Below are positions 15,652 to 25,292 of a stretch of DNA of 64,000 bases, in pieces (the first letter of the stretch is position 1; each line of letters begins with the position of its first letter). The position numbers and the translations under genes were made by a program. Source of the stretch: Niveibacterium sp. SC-1 (lineage in GTDB: Bacteria; Pseudomonadota; Gammaproteobacteria; Burkholderiales; Rhodocyclaceae); NCBI RefSeq assembly GCF_038235435.1, contig NZ_CP151275.1:496001-560000 (forward strand), in the 5' to 3' direction. The notes under the pieces were generated by a model, which saw only the letters and a list, made by a program, of their open reading frames with translations, ran no database searches and was not told where the DNA came from.

Positions 15652-16797
15652 ATGGGATTTCTGGATGCATGGCGCGGGCGGATCCGCCCGGGCGTTCTTG
15701 GCGTGGCGGCGGCGGCCGCCCTGCTCGCGGCCTGCGGAGGCGGCGACGGCGGCTCGACCTACAACGGCGGCGGCATGGGTGGAGGTGGGGGCGGCGGGAC
15801 GGGAGGTAGCGGCATGGACTACGCCTTGCGCAACATCGTCTCCGACACGCCGGGCGGTGCCTACGCCGGCACCCACACCGATACGCATCTGGTGAACCCC
15901 TGGGGCATCGCCTTCAACCCGCAGGGCTTCGTCTGGGTTTCCAATGCCGGGACGTCCACCTCCACGCTTTATGACGGCGAGGGCAACCCGCAAAGCCTGG
16001 TTGTCAGCATTCCGCCCGGGGCCAGCGGCGACTCGGAGCCGGCCGGCATCGTGTTCAGCGGTGGCACGGACTTCGTGGTGACGCAGAACGGCTTGAGCGG
16101 GCCCAGCCGCTTCATCTTCGCGAGTGGGGCGGGCACGCTTTCGGGCTGGGCACCCGGGGCGAACATGGCGAACGCCATCAAGGTGTATGACGGCGGCGCC
16201 ACGGGCCAGTCCTTCAAAGGCCTGGCGCTGGCCGCGGGCCGCCTGTACGCCGCCGACTTCGGCAAGGGTACGGTGGACGTCTTCGACGGCAGCTTCGCCC
16301 CGACCACGGTGGCCGGCGGCTTCGCCGACCCCACCCTGCCTGCGGCCTACGCGCCCTTTGGCATCCAGGCGGTGGGCAGCGAGATCTTCGTGGCCTACGC
16401 TCAAAGAGGGCCGACGGGCGACGAGACCAAAGGCGTCGGGCTGGGTGCGCTGACCGTGTTTGATACCAACGGCAACCTGCTGCGCCGGCTCGTGTCGCCG
16501 GGGGGCGCGCTGAACGCGCCCTGGGGGATTGCGATGGCACCGGGCAACTTCGGGCGCTTCTCCAACGCGCTGCTGGTGGGCAATTTCGGCGACGGTCATA
16601 TCAACGCCTTCAACCCGAATACCGGCGCGCTGCTCGGCAGCCTGTCGACGACCTCGGGCGTGCCCCTGGCGGTCGACGGCCTGTGGGGCATCGCCTTCGG
16701 CAACGGGCTCAACAGCCAGCCCACCAACACCCTGTTCTTTGCCGGCGGACCCGCCGACGAAACCCACGGGGTCTATGGCCGTATCGATGTGAACTGA
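15652..16797 (+). CDS. TIGR03118-like beta-propeller lipoprotein, function unknown
   Basis: 381 residues with a lipoprotein signal (hydrophobic stretch then LLAAC, lipidated Cys) and a glycine-rich linker. The body contains repeated blocks such as NPWGIAFNPQGFVWVSNAG, NAPWGIAMAPGNFG and LWGIAFGNG, matching the TIGR03118 family, which is built like an NHL-type propeller. It is probably anchored in the outer or inner membrane facing the periplasm. A GGAGG at 15641 fixes the ATG. The TPR gene follows 20 bases on, so the two are probably one operon behind a possible ECF promoter. No biochemical role is known. Confidence 0.8.
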   Translation: MGFLDAWRGRIRPGVLGVAAAAALLAACGGGDGGSTYNGGGMGGGGGGGTGGSGMDYALRNIVSDTPGGAYAGTHTDTHLVNPWGIAFNPQGFVWVSNAGTSTSTLYDGEGNPQSLVVSIPPGASGDSEPAGIVFSGGTDFVVTQNGLSGPSRFIFASGAGTLSGWAPGANMANAIKVYDGGATGQSFKGLALAAGRLYAADFGKGTVDVFDGSFAPTTVAGGFADPTLPAAYAPFGIQAVGSEIFVAYAQRGPTGDETKGVGLGALTVFDTNGNLLRRLVSPGGALNAPWGIAMAPGNFGRFSNALLVGNFGDGHINAFNPNTGALLGSLSTTSGVPLAVDGLWGIAFGNGLNSQPTNTLFFAGGPADETHGVYGRIDVN

Positions 16798-16816
16798 GCC
16801 CATCAAGGAGACGCTC

Positions 16817-17326
16817 ATGAACAAGCACGGAGTCTGGATCCTCGCGGCCGCACTCGCCGCCCTGCCCCTGCCCGGATGGAGCGCGGGCGGAGGTGGCGGT
16901 GGCGGCGGAGGAGGTGGGGGCGGCGGTGGGGGCGGCACCCAGCAGTCGGCGCGGGATCCGGACTACGTCGCGGGTGAGAGCGCGGTGAAGAAGGAAGATT
17001 GGCCCGAGGCCGTCACCCGCATGCAGGCGGTGATCGCGCACGACCCGAAGAACGCCGACGCCTGGAACTACCTCGGCTTCGCCCAGCGCCACCTGGGCAA
17101 CATGGACGCGTCCTTCAAGGCCTACGAGACCGCGCTGCAGATCAACCCCGAGCATCGCGGCGCGCATGAGTACGTGGGCGAGGCCTATCTCAAGGTCGGG
17201 CGCCTGGACAAGGCCGAAGAGCATCTCAAGGCCCTGGACAAGCTGTGCTTCCTCCCCTGCGAGGAGTACTCCGATCTCAAGGAGGACATCGCCGAATACA
17301 AGCGCGACCACGCGGTCGGCAAGTGA
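16817..17326 (+). CDS. Exported TPR-repeat protein with polyglycine tract
   Basis: 169 residues. A signal peptide (ending near GWSAG) leads directly into 17 consecutive glycines. About two and a half tetratricopeptide repeats follow (DAWNYLGFAQRHLGNMDASF, then ALQINPEHRGAHEYVGEAYL and KAEEHLKALDKL). TPRs bind other proteins, so a periplasmic adaptor is likely. AAGGAGA precedes the ATG. It is the last gene of the lipoprotein/TPR pair. Confidence 0.85.
   Translation: MNKHGVWILAAALAALPLPGWSAGGGGGGGGGGGGGGGGGTQQSARDPDYVAGESAVKKEDWPEAVTRMQAVIAHDPKNADAWNYLGFAQRHLGNMDASFKAYETALQINPEHRGAHEYVGEAYLKVGRLDKAEEHLKALDKLCFLPCEEYSDLKEDIAEYKRDHAVGK
16886..16936 (+). repeat. GGN codon run encoding 17 glycines
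   Basis: Seventeen consecutive glycine codons in mixed use (GGC, GGT, GGA, GGG) within the TPR gene. Mixed codons argue against a simple slipped triplet. It probably serves as a flexible linker after the signal peptide. Confidence 0.9.
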
Positions 17327-17491
17327 GGGGAGGGGGCGAAGGCTGGGCCGGAGGAGGACCGCGTATTCCGCCGGGACCCGCCACCTGTTCCGCGTGGCGA
17401 TTCGTCGATTGACGGCAAGGCCATCGCCCAAGGGCGGACCAGCCATCCGCGACGCCGAGCGGCTGCCGCGGATCCCGCCGGCGGCCGAGTC

Positions 17492-17917
17492 TTACTGCAT
17501 GAACCCGGCGTGTCGCAACGCCTCCTCTGCGGCCTCATGGTCTTGAACCGATGTTCCGCCAGAAACGCCGATGCCACCCACCAGGCACCCTTCATGGAAG
17601 ATCGGTACGCCACCGCCGACCGGCGTCAGCCGCGGATGGTGCGCCAGAGGGGCGACGGCGGGCTCGGCCATGTACTGATTCCATTGGTGCGTGGCCATGC
17701 CGAAAGACGCGGCGGTCCATGCCTTGTCGATGGCGACGTCAACAGTCAGGAACGGGACGGAATCCGAGCGCTCGAAGGCGCGCAGGTGACCGCCCGCATC
17801 GGTAATCGCGACGGTCGCGGCGAACCCGCGCGTGGCGCACGCGCGCCGTGCTGCGGCCAACAGGGCTTGCGCGGCTTCCAGGCTGATCGTAGTCGTACTG
17901 ATGGTTTGCGATGTCAT
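17492..17917 (-). CDS. GlcG/HbpS-family protein (DUF336)
   Basis: 141 residues, the usual length. Family features are SLEAAQALLAAARRACATRG, VAITDAGGHLRAFERSD, DKAWTAASFGMAT, and the glycine-rich GGGVPIFHEGCLVGGIGVSG block near the C-terminus. Members include HbpS (haem binding) and GlcG of glycolate operons; many are unassigned. The ATG lies 15 bases after the stop of the oxidoreductase gene, so the two form a leftward operon facing a divergent LysR gene. The operon may act on a small aldehyde or quinone (inference only). Confidence 0.85.
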   Translation of the reverse strand: MTSQTISTTTISLEAAQALLAAARRACATRGFAATVAITDAGGHLRAFERSDSVPFLTVDVAIDKAWTAASFGMATHQWNQYMAEPAVAPLAHHPRLTPVGGGVPIFHEGCLVGGIGVSGGTSVQDHEAAEEALRHAGFMQ

Positions 17918-17932
17918 GTTGATGCCCTGTGT

Positions 17933-18946
17933 TCAGCGATTGGCGACGACGACTTTGCCGATCATGTTGCCGGCCTCGACCAGCGCATGCGCCTCGATGA
18001 GACCTGCGGCATTGATGCGGTCGATGCGTCGCGTCAGGGTGTGCTTGAGGCGGCCCTGATCAACCAGCTCCGCCGCGCGGCGCAACAAGGCGTGTTGTCG
18101 CGCGAGCGTGTCGGTCGCGAACATCGCCCGGGTGAACATCAGCTCCCAGTGAATCGAGATGGATTTCCCCTTGAACGGTCCGATATCCAGACCCACCGGG
18201 TCGTCGATGAGCGCGAACCGGCCTTCCGGGCGCAGCACGGCGGCGATTTGCGGCACATAAGCGGCGCTGTTGTTCAGTCCGGCGACGTGGGTGACATGCG
18301 CTATGCCGAGCGCGGCCAACTGGGGTGCCCAGGGCTGATGGTGATCGATAACGTAATGCGCACCGTGTGCCAGCACCCACTCGCGGGTCTCCGGTCGCGA
18401 GGCCGTGCCGATGACGGTCATGCCGGTCAGCTCGCGCGCCAGCTGGGTGAGGATCGAACCGACGCCACCCGCCGCTCCGATGACGAGCAGGACGTTGCTG
18501 TCGGTCGGGTCCGCAGCCTGGACCTGCAGGCGGTCGAACAGCAGCTCCCACGCGGTGATCGTCGTCAGCGGCAAGGATGCCGCCTCCGCGAAGTCCAGCG
18601 ATCTCGGCATGGGTCCGACGATGCGTTCGTCCACGGCGTGCAGTTCGCTGTTGCAGCCGGGCCGCGTGATATCACCGGCGTACCAGACGCGGTCACCCGG
18701 CTTGAAACGCGTGGCCAGCGGGCCGGTGGCGCGGACGATTCCCGCGGCGTCCCAGCCCGCGATGCGCGCGCCACCTTCGGGAATATCTCCATTCCGCCGG
18801 ATCTTGGTATCGACCGGGTTGACCGACACCGCTTGCACTTCCACCAGCAGGTCGTGGTCGCGTAGTTCAGGCGTCGGTAGCTCGATATCCGTCAGCGCCT
18901 GCGGATGGCTGACGGGATGGTTCTGATAGAAGCCAATGGCTTTCAT
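17933..18946 (-). CDS. Zinc-binding-type alcohol dehydrogenase / quinone oxidoreductase (MDR family)
   Basis: 337 residues. The N-terminal GroES-like part (MKAIGFYQNHPVS, then VSVNPVDTKIRRN) and the Rossmann motif VIGAAGGVGSILTQLA match the TIGR02817 branch of medium-chain reductases, which usually lack catalytic zinc and reduce enones or quinones with NADPH. The start is the ATG at 18946, following TGGAGA; the frame continues upstream only to a TTG. It is the first gene of the leftward pair with the GlcG-like protein and is divergent from a LysR gene 97 bases away, its probable regulator. Confidence 0.88.
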   Translation of the reverse strand: MKAIGFYQNHPVSHPQALTDIELPTPELRDHDLLVEVQAVSVNPVDTKIRRNGDIPEGGARIAGWDAAGIVRATGPLATRFKPGDRVWYAGDITRPGCNSELHAVDERIVGPMPRSLDFAEAASLPLTTITAWELLFDRLQVQAADPTDSNVLLVIGAAGGVGSILTQLARELTGMTVIGTASRPETREWVLAHGAHYVIDHHQPWAPQLAALGIAHVTHVAGLNNSAAYVPQIAAVLRPEGRFALIDDPVGLDIGPFKGKSISIHWELMFTRAMFATDTLARQHALLRRAAELVDQGRLKHTLTRRIDRINAAGLIEAHALVEAGNMIGKVVVANR

Positions 18947-19043
18947 GCACGTGGTCTCCAAGGGGGTACGAGATCATGCTAGCTTTCGTCGATTTGCTGA
19001 TAAACCACGCGGCTGCCAAAACACTTTCCGTGAATTCAAGAAA

Positions 19044-19973
19044 ATGATTCGGCTCGACGACATTCGCATCTTCGTGCACACGGCGGACTACGGCAGCTTC
19101 TCCGAGGCGGCGCGCCAGCTGAATATCGCCCCCGCACATGCGAGTGCGTCAGTACAGCGGCTCGAGAAGGCCTTGGATACACGCCTGTTCACGCGGTCCA
19201 CGCGAAGCATGCAACTGTCGGAGGCCGGGGAGCGTTACCTGCCACATGCGCGGGCAATGATGGGTGCGCTGGCGCAGGGCGAGCAGGCGCTGGCAAACGG
19301 TCGCGGTGCGCTGTCTGGCCCGCTGCGGTTGTCCGCGCCGTCTGACTTTGGCCGCAACCTGCTCTTGCCGTGGCTGGACGAGTTTCAGCACCGACACCCC
19401 GGTTTGTCCTTGCACGTGAAAATGAGCGACCGCCCGGCTGACCTCGTCCGCCAGCCACTGGATGCAGTCGTGCGGTACGGGGCGCTGCCCGATTCGTCCC
19501 TGCTGGCCATGAAGCTCGCCGACAACAACCGACGCGCCTTGTGTGCCGCGCCGTCCTACCTCGAACGTCACGGCGCGCCATCGAAGCTTGAGGACCTGCG
19601 GCGACACAACTGCCTCCGGTATGTCTGGAGCGAGCAGGTTCATGAACGCTGGCGCTTTACCCCGCCTGGCGGCGAGCGCGTCGTGGCAGTCACGGGCAAT
19701 CGAATCAGCGACGATGCCGATGCCGTTCGCCGTTGGGCGATAGCCGGGGAGGGTCTTGTCTACAAGTCGCGCCTGGACCTTATCGACGACCTGAAGGCTG
19801 GCCGCCTGGTGGAGCTATTTCCCGCGGCGTATTGCGAGCCTGCGCCGCTGCACCTGATCTGCGCTCACCGTGCGCAGCTGACGCCGACGATCAACGAGTT
19901 GCTCGTCTTCCTGCGCGAGCGCTGCGCTGCATTGCTAGCCAGCCACCCGTTGGGCGACGCCCGATCTGCGTAA
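19044..19973 (+). CDS. LysR-family transcriptional regulator
   Basis: 309 residues. The N-terminal winged helix is MIRLDDIRIFVHTADYGSFS through ARQLNIAPAHASASVQRLEK. The C-terminal effector domain includes GPLRLSAPSDFGRNLLLPWL and DAVVRYGALPDSSL, the CrgA/DsdC-like subtype. The start is the ATG that begins the canonical LysR helix. Divergent from the MDR/GlcG-like pair, the classic arrangement for a regulator controlling its neighbour. Confidence 0.92.
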   Translation: MIRLDDIRIFVHTADYGSFSEAARQLNIAPAHASASVQRLEKALDTRLFTRSTRSMQLSEAGERYLPHARAMMGALAQGEQALANGRGALSGPLRLSAPSDFGRNLLLPWLDEFQHRHPGLSLHVKMSDRPADLVRQPLDAVVRYGALPDSSLLAMKLADNNRRALCAAPSYLERHGAPSKLEDLRRHNCLRYVWSEQVHERWRFTPPGGERVVAVTGNRISDDADAVRRWAIAGEGLVYKSRLDLIDDLKAGRLVELFPAAYCEPAPLHLICAHRAQLTPTINELLVFLRERCAALLASHPLGDARSA

Positions 19974-20052
19974 CGAAGCTCGCGCCTTGGGGCGCGCGTC
20001 AAACACTGCCCATTTCAATCTCAGCGGCGTCCGCTGGGTTCGCACCAAGCCG

Positions 20053-21072
20053 CTAGCCCAATGCCCCGCAGCTATTGTCGAAGAAACAGTACGTGTTGCC
20101 GCCCAGGGACTTGGCGCGATAGAGCGCCTTGTCGGCCCGCTGGAACAGCTGCTGAGGCGACGCCGGGTCATCGCTCATGAGGGCAATGCCGACGCTCGCG
20201 CCGATCACGATCGATTGCCCCTCCAGGAGATAGGGCACGCTCAGGGCAGCAATCAGGCGCTTGGCCAGGTCGGCCGCGTGTTGCTGTGCCCCCGCGCCGG
20301 TCTGGATCACTGCGAACTCGTCACCGCCGATGCGAGCGATCTCGTCGGCTGAACGGGTATTGGCGCGCAGGCGTTCTGCAACTTGCTGCAGCAACAGGTC
20401 TCCGACATGGTGCCCGAGGCGATCGTTGACCGGCTTGAAGCGGTCCAGGTCAATGTAGAGGACGGCCACCTCCTGTTCGCCGTGGAACTGCGACACCGCA
20501 TCGAGCATCTGGTCGCTGAAGAGCCGTCGGTTGGCAAGCTGTGTGAGCGGGTCGTGGCGGGCCATGTGGGCGATCTTGGGCGAATCCTCCGCCAGCCTGA
20601 TCTGTCGCCACCGAGCCTCGAGCAATTCCACGGTTATGCGCGCGAGATCCATCAGCACCTGCTCTTGCTTTGCACTGAAGTCCCGTGGCTGCGTGTCGAG
20701 AACGCATAGTGTTCCGACGTGGGCGCCGCTGGACACGATCAGGGGCGCGCCGGCATAGAAGCGGACATGGGGTTCGCCTTCAACGACAGGCGCGCCAACG
20801 AAGCGGGAGTCCGCCAGGGCGTCGCGAACCACAAAGACGTCGTTGCCCTTGATGGTGAAGTCGCAGAACGACAGCTTTCGCGGCATTTCGGTGGCCTGCA
20901 CCCCGTGGCGCGATTTGAACCAGTGCCGATCGGAGTCGGCGAATGCCATCGTGCAGATCGGTTGATCGAAGATGGTCGCGGCCATCGAGGTGATCCGGTC
21001 GAAGTTGGGCTCCGGAGCCGTATCGAGGACTGCGTATCTGAGTAGTTCGTTCAATCGGGCTGCTTCGTCCAT
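20053..21072 (-). CDS. GAF-GGDEF diguanylate cyclase, soluble
   Basis: 339 residues without membrane helices. The N-terminal GAF domain spans about 20-155 (FDRITSMAATIFDQPICTMA, then FYAGAPLIVSSGAHVGTLCV). It is followed by a GGDEF domain with DPLTQLANRR, DLDRFKPVNDRLGH and an intact GGDEF motif. Cytoplasmic cyclic-di-GMP synthesis in response to a small ligand or redox state bound by GAF is expected. It is convergent with the LysR gene and stands alone. It is one of three diguanylate cyclases in the window. Confidence 0.93.
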   Translation of the reverse strand: MDEAARLNELLRYAVLDTAPEPNFDRITSMAATIFDQPICTMAFADSDRHWFKSRHGVQATEMPRKLSFCDFTIKGNDVFVVRDALADSRFVGAPVVEGEPHVRFYAGAPLIVSSGAHVGTLCVLDTQPRDFSAKQEQVLMDLARITVELLEARWRQIRLAEDSPKIAHMARHDPLTQLANRRLFSDQMLDAVSQFHGEQEVAVLYIDLDRFKPVNDRLGHHVGDLLLQQVAERLRANTRSADEIARIGGDEFAVIQTGAGAQQHAADLAKRLIAALSVPYLLEGQSIVIGASVGIALMSDDPASPQQLFQRADKALYRAKSLGGNTYCFFDNSCGALG

Positions 21073-21311
21073 AGGTCCCCCTCGCGTTGACGGAAACCGC
21101 AGGGATCATCGGTGTTCGATAGGACGGGTTCGGTCAACGCAATTTCCAAGACTTACGACTGGTTCCGTGGCTTCTTGAGCCGGGAGCGTCGTCGTTTGCG
21201 CCACGTCAATCGCGGCCCACCGCGCGGCCGCGGCTGACTTGCTGCGTTGCAGGTCCCGGTCTAGAAGCCGGACGGATAGTTCGCCGGACGCGCCAGTCCT
21301 CGCAATCCGCG

Positions 21312-22460
21312 CTAGAAGGTGTAGCCCGTCTTCAGGATCACGCCGCTGTTTCCGGCCTTGCCCTGCGCGTATTCGAGGTTCAGGACGATACCGACCTCCG
21401 GTTTGAGGATGTACTGCACGCCCGCGCCCACGTTCGGGAAGAGGTTCTCGCTCTCGGTGCAATTCTTTCCCTTGCCATAGGTGCAGGCGAGGCCCGCGAA
21501 CACCGTGGACGTCCAGCGTTCCGCGAGCTTGATCCGCGCCTCGCCTTCGATCTGCGACATGTACAGGCCGGTGTATTGGCCGGTCTTGTAGCCGCGCAGC
21601 TGGACGGGCGAGAGATTCTGGGTCGGCGCGTCCTGCGTCAGGTGGTTGAGCTGGCGGAACGCAAACACGTTGCCGTCGCCGAAGGGCATATAGTGGCGGA
21701 AGTCGGCGCGATAGACGTCAAAGTCCTGCTCGCCGCCCAGGGCCTCGCGGTAGGCCAGGTTGTTCAGGCTGATGGTCCAGCCTTGCGAGGGCTTGAAGTC
21801 GTTGTCGCGCGAATCGAAATAGGCCACTGCACCGATGCCGCCCGATTTGTACGGCGCCACGCCGACGATGTCGAGAATCTGGTCGTCGAAAGCGGTCTCA
21901 CCCGCGATGTTGAAGTTCTGGTAGATGCCCTGCAACCCGATGAACCAGTTGCCATAGACGCGGTACAGGTAGCGCCCGATGAAGGAGCGCAGCTCGGCCT
22001 GGTTGCGCAGCGGCACTCCGGTTCCCAGATAGTCGCTGTAGTCGTTCCTGATGCGCCCGGCCGACACGCCCAGGTTGAGCCGCTGATGGTCCTCGTCAAA
22101 GGATGTCCGGCCGAAGAGCCCGGCGACGATCGAGTCGGTGCTGGAGTACTGCGCGTTGAGGGCGATGATGGAGGGGCGCGATTGGGGGTCGAATTGATGG
22201 ATGTAGCCTGCCGTCGCGCCCAGCGAGGTCCCCAGCTTCGGGCTACTGCTGAAGACGGGCGCGAGCAGCCAGGGCGACTTGTCCATGGCGCTGCCCTTGT
22301 CCTCCGTCGCTGGCGCGGGCGCCTCGACCGGCTGGGGCTTCGGTGGCTCAGCCTGCGCGAACGCAGCCGGGACGCCCGCGGCAAGCGCCGCGGCCAGGCA
22401 CGCCCTGGCGAGCATGTGCCGCGCTTCGGTACGTCTCCAGCCGGATGCGGGTAGGGGCAT
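21312..22460 (-). CDS. BamA/TamA-family (surface antigen D15-like) outer-membrane barrel without POTRA domains
   Basis: 382 residues. The signal peptide ends near AAFAQA and a Pro/Ala-rich linker follows. The barrel shows the D15 features: GGIGAVAYFDSRDNDFKPSQG (the DxRD and PxxG motifs) and a terminal aromatic strand ending GYTF. No POTRA repeats are present, as in small patatin-type or stand-alone barrels, so it is probably an outer-membrane pore or structural protein rather than an insertase. The ATG at 22460 follows GAGGA; a Met 15 codons later is an alternative. Next upstream on this strand is the NodT-like gene, 99 bases away. Confidence 0.82.
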   Translation of the reverse strand: MPLPASGWRRTEARHMLARACLAAALAAGVPAAFAQAEPPKPQPVEAPAPATEDKGSAMDKSPWLLAPVFSSSPKLGTSLGATAGYIHQFDPQSRPSIIALNAQYSSTDSIVAGLFGRTSFDEDHQRLNLGVSAGRIRNDYSDYLGTGVPLRNQAELRSFIGRYLYRVYGNWFIGLQGIYQNFNIAGETAFDDQILDIVGVAPYKSGGIGAVAYFDSRDNDFKPSQGWTISLNNLAYREALGGEQDFDVYRADFRHYMPFGDGNVFAFRQLNHLTQDAPTQNLSPVQLRGYKTGQYTGLYMSQIEGEARIKLAERWTSTVFAGLACTYGKGKNCTESENLFPNVGAGVQYILKPEVGIVLNLEYAQGKAGNSGVILKTGYTF

Positions 22461-22559
22461 GCTCAATCCTCGGAAAGCTGTGGGCGTACAGGAACATCGG
22501 ACCGGTCGGACCAAAGGCTACATTCTGTCTCAGCAACGATTGCGCCATTTTCTACACGA

Positions 22560-24104
22560 TCATTTGCTCGCGACCGCCGGTGACGTCGTGGCTGCGGGGC
22601 CGTTGCCCAGGGCCTTGTTGATCGTCACGAAGCGGGTGTTGAGACGCCCCTGGCTGGCGACAAGCTCGCGGCGCGCCTGCAGGTAGACGCGTTGGCCGTC
22701 GAGCACGCCGAGAAAGTCGGCAATCCCGCCGTCATAGCGCGCCTGGGCGAGCTCGTAGGCTTGCCGCGCCGCATCGACCCGGCTCTGCAGTTGCGCGGCC
22801 TGCTGCTGTTCGGCGGCGTAGCTGCTCAGGGCGTCGTCGATTTCCTGCCAGGCCTGCAGCACGGTGCGCTGGAAGGCCACGGCCGCTTCCTGCTGCTGCA
22901 GCTCGCGCAACTGGACCACGCTCTTGCGGCGCCCCTGATCGAACAGCGGCAGGTTCAGGGTGGGGCCGATAGCCCAGTAGCGGCTGCCCCAGTCGGAGAA
23001 CTCGCTGCTGACGAAGGACTCCATGCCAAAGCGCGCCCCCAGGCGGATGCTGGGATACAGCTCGGCCTGGGCGACGCCGATGTTGGCGGTGGCGTTGTGC
23101 AGGCGCGCCTCCGCCGCGCGGATGTCGGGGCGGCGACGCGCGAGTTCCGAAGGCAGGCCCAGGGTGAGGTCGGGCAATGTCGTGCGTGCTTCGCCAGCCT
23201 GCGGCTGCAGTTCGGCGCGCAGGGCGCCGGGGCGCTCGCCCAGCAGCAGCGCGATCTGGTTGGTGCTGGCCGCCTCCTGCGCCAGCAAGGGCGGGAGCTG
23301 GGCCTTGAGCGCGGCGAGTTCCGCGCGCTGCTGCTGCAGGTTCAGCTCGCTGATGGCGCCGCCCTTCACGCGGGCGTCGAGCAGCGTGAGACGTTCGTCG
23401 AGGGCGGCGATGTCGTCGCGCGTGAGGCGGATCTGGCGCTGCGTCGTGCGCAGCTCGAAGTAGTTGCGCGCGACGTCGCTGGCGAGGCTCAGGCGGGCGA
23501 GGTCCAGCAGTGCGACCTGGCGGGCCACGTCGGCATCCGCGGCCTCGACCGAGCGGCGCACGCGACCCCACAGGTCGAGCTCCCAGGAGAGATCGAAACC
23601 GGCCTGGTAGAGCGTGAAGGGGGAGGACAGCAGCGAGATGAGTTGGTCGCGGTTCGGGCCTGCAGGCAGGATGAAATCGAGCAGGCGCGTGCTGGCGCCG
23701 TTCTCGCTCTGGCGCTGGCGGTTGATGCTGCCGGTGAGGTCGACTTCCGGTCCCCACTGGGCTTCGACCATGCTGCGCTGGGTCCGCGACTGGGCGAAGC
23801 GCAGGGCCGCGGTCTGGAGATCGGGGCTGGCCTGGAAGGCGCGCTGCTCAAGCTCGTCGAGCAGCGGATCGCCGAAGGCATGCCACCACTCCGCGGGCAG
23901 CGCCTCGTCGGACGTCGTCACCGGACGCAGGCTCTCATCCGCGCTGCGCCAGGCGCTCCAGTTTTCGGGCGCCGCCGACGCCGGCTGGTTGAAGTCCGGC
24001 CCGACCGTGCAGCCACCCAGCGCCACCACGAGCAGGCCAGTGGCCAGCGCGAGTCTGCAGACCGATAGAGGAGGGATGCGTGGGTGGGAGTGGGCGAGTG
24101 GCAT
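22560..24104 (-). CDS. NodT/OprM-type outer-membrane efflux lipoprotein
   Basis: 514 residues. A lipoprotein signal reads VVALGGC, with the Cys lipidated, followed by TVGPDFNQP, the usual opening of the NodT family. Two TolC-like repeats contain LAxASPDLQTAALRFAQSR-type helices and the RRPDIRAAEARLHNATANIG block. It forms the outer-membrane channel of a tripartite exporter. It is the last gene of a leftward operon with two ABC permeases, a double ATPase and a membrane-fusion protein. A TTG at 24125 directly after the permease stop is an alternative start. Confidence 0.93.
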   Translation of the reverse strand: MPLAHSHPRIPPLSVCRLALATGLLVVALGGCTVGPDFNQPASAAPENWSAWRSADESLRPVTTSDEALPAEWWHAFGDPLLDELEQRAFQASPDLQTAALRFAQSRTQRSMVEAQWGPEVDLTGSINRQRQSENGASTRLLDFILPAGPNRDQLISLLSSPFTLYQAGFDLSWELDLWGRVRRSVEAADADVARQVALLDLARLSLASDVARNYFELRTTQRQIRLTRDDIAALDERLTLLDARVKGGAISELNLQQQRAELAALKAQLPPLLAQEAASTNQIALLLGERPGALRAELQPQAGEARTTLPDLTLGLPSELARRRPDIRAAEARLHNATANIGVAQAELYPSIRLGARFGMESFVSSEFSDWGSRYWAIGPTLNLPLFDQGRRKSVVQLRELQQQEAAVAFQRTVLQAWQEIDDALSSYAAEQQQAAQLQSRVDAARQAYELAQARYDGGIADFLGVLDGQRVYLQARRELVASQGRLNTRFVTINKALGNGPAATTSPAVASK

Positions 24105-24125
24105 GGCAGCGATCCAGTCCGGCAA

Positions 24126-25274
24126 TCAGGCGAGGCGGTTGCGGAACAACCACGCGGCGAGCGGCAGCGTGAGCGCCGCGATCGCCAGCAGGGGGACGAA
24201 GTCGGGCGCGACATCGGCGAGGCCCGCGCCTTCCAGATAGACGCGGCGGACGATGGAAATACCGAAGCGCAGCGGATTCGCGTAGGTCGCGATCTGCAGG
24301 ACCGCCGGCATGTTGCGCACCGGCGTGAGCAGGCCCGAGAGCAGCATCAGCGGCATGATCAGCAGGAAGGTGTAGAGCATGGCCTGCTGCATGCTCAGCG
24401 CCAGCGCGGAGATCGAGAGGCCGATGCCGACCGCGGCGCAGTTGAAGAGGATCAGTCCGCCGTACATCAGCCACACCGACCCGTTCATGGGGATGCGGAA
24501 CCAGAAGCGGATGACCAGGAAGATGATCGTCGACTGGATCAGGCCGATCAGGATCGAAGGCAGCGCCTTGCCGATGAGGATCTGCATCGGCGTCAGCGGC
24601 GTGACCAGGAGCTGGTCGAAGGTGCCCTGTTCGCGTTCGCGTGCAACCGACAGCGCGGCGAGCAAGAGCGTCTGCAGCATGCTCAGCGCCGCGATCAGCG
24701 CGGGCATGATGTTCCAGCGCGACTCCAGGTTGGGGTTGAACCAGGCACGCCGCTCCACCGTGATGCCAGCCCCGCCGGTGCGCGTCTTGTTGTAGTCGGC
24801 CACGATCGCGCCGACGTAGCCGGCGGCCGCGCCCGCGGTCGAGGAATTGCGCCCGTCGAGGATCATCTGCAGGGGCGCCTGCTGGCCACGGGCGAGCCGG
24901 TTCTCGAAGTCCGGCGGAATGCTCAGCACCATCAGCGCGGCCTCGGCGTCGATGACTTCCGCGATCTGCCGCGGCGCAGTCAGCGTGGTGGCACGGTAGA
25001 ACACACCCGTGCCGTCCAGGCGCGCCAGCAGTTCGCTCGCGGCCGCGCCGTGGCTCTGGTCGAGCACGGCATAGGGCGCGTGGGTGAGATCGTAGGTGGC
25101 GCCGTAGCCGAAGAGCAGCGACTGGACCAGGGCTGGCGCGAACAGGATGGCGCGGCTGGCGGGGTCCTTGACGATGGCCAGCAGCTCCTTGCGGATCAGC
25201 GCGAGGATGGGGGCGAGGGTCGCGGCCAAGCTCGGCGCGACGCTTGAGGCGAGGAAGGCGATGAACTCACTCAT
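24126..25274 (-). CDS. ybhR: ABC-2 type exporter permease (YbhR-like)
   Basis: 382 residues. One N-terminal helix (FAPALVQSLLFGYG), a large periplasmic loop (about 50-190) and five C-terminal helices beginning IMPALIAALSMLQTLLLAAL. The cytoplasmic EREQGTFDQLLVTPLTP motif is the ABC-2 coupling element. It pairs with the next permease upstream, and the order of genes equals that of the E. coli ybhGFSR drug/ion exporter. The symbol follows that synteny and is not proven by sequence alone. Confidence 0.87.
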   Translation of the reverse strand: MSEFIAFLASSVAPSLAATLAPILALIRKELLAIVKDPASRAILFAPALVQSLLFGYGATYDLTHAPYAVLDQSHGAAASELLARLDGTGVFYRATTLTAPRQIAEVIDAEAALMVLSIPPDFENRLARGQQAPLQMILDGRNSSTAGAAAGYVGAIVADYNKTRTGGAGITVERRAWFNPNLESRWNIMPALIAALSMLQTLLLAALSVAREREQGTFDQLLVTPLTPMQILIGKALPSILIGLIQSTIIFLVIRFWFRIPMNGSVWLMYGGLILFNCAAVGIGLSISALALSMQQAMLYTFLLIMPLMLLSGLLTPVRNMPAVLQIATYANPLRFGISIVRRVYLEGAGLADVAPDFVPLLAIAALTLPLAAWLFRNRLA

Positions 25275-25292
25275 ACGATCGCGCGCATGGCA

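Noticed and set aside
16886..16936. Glycine-codon run considered as a simple-sequence slippage tract
   Set aside because: Mixed GGN codons rather than a uniform repeat; kept as a protein linker instead.
19974..20052. CGCGCC/GGCGCG hairpin between convergent LysR and GGDEF genes
   Set aside because: 6-bp stem with no T-tail; common in DNA of this composition.
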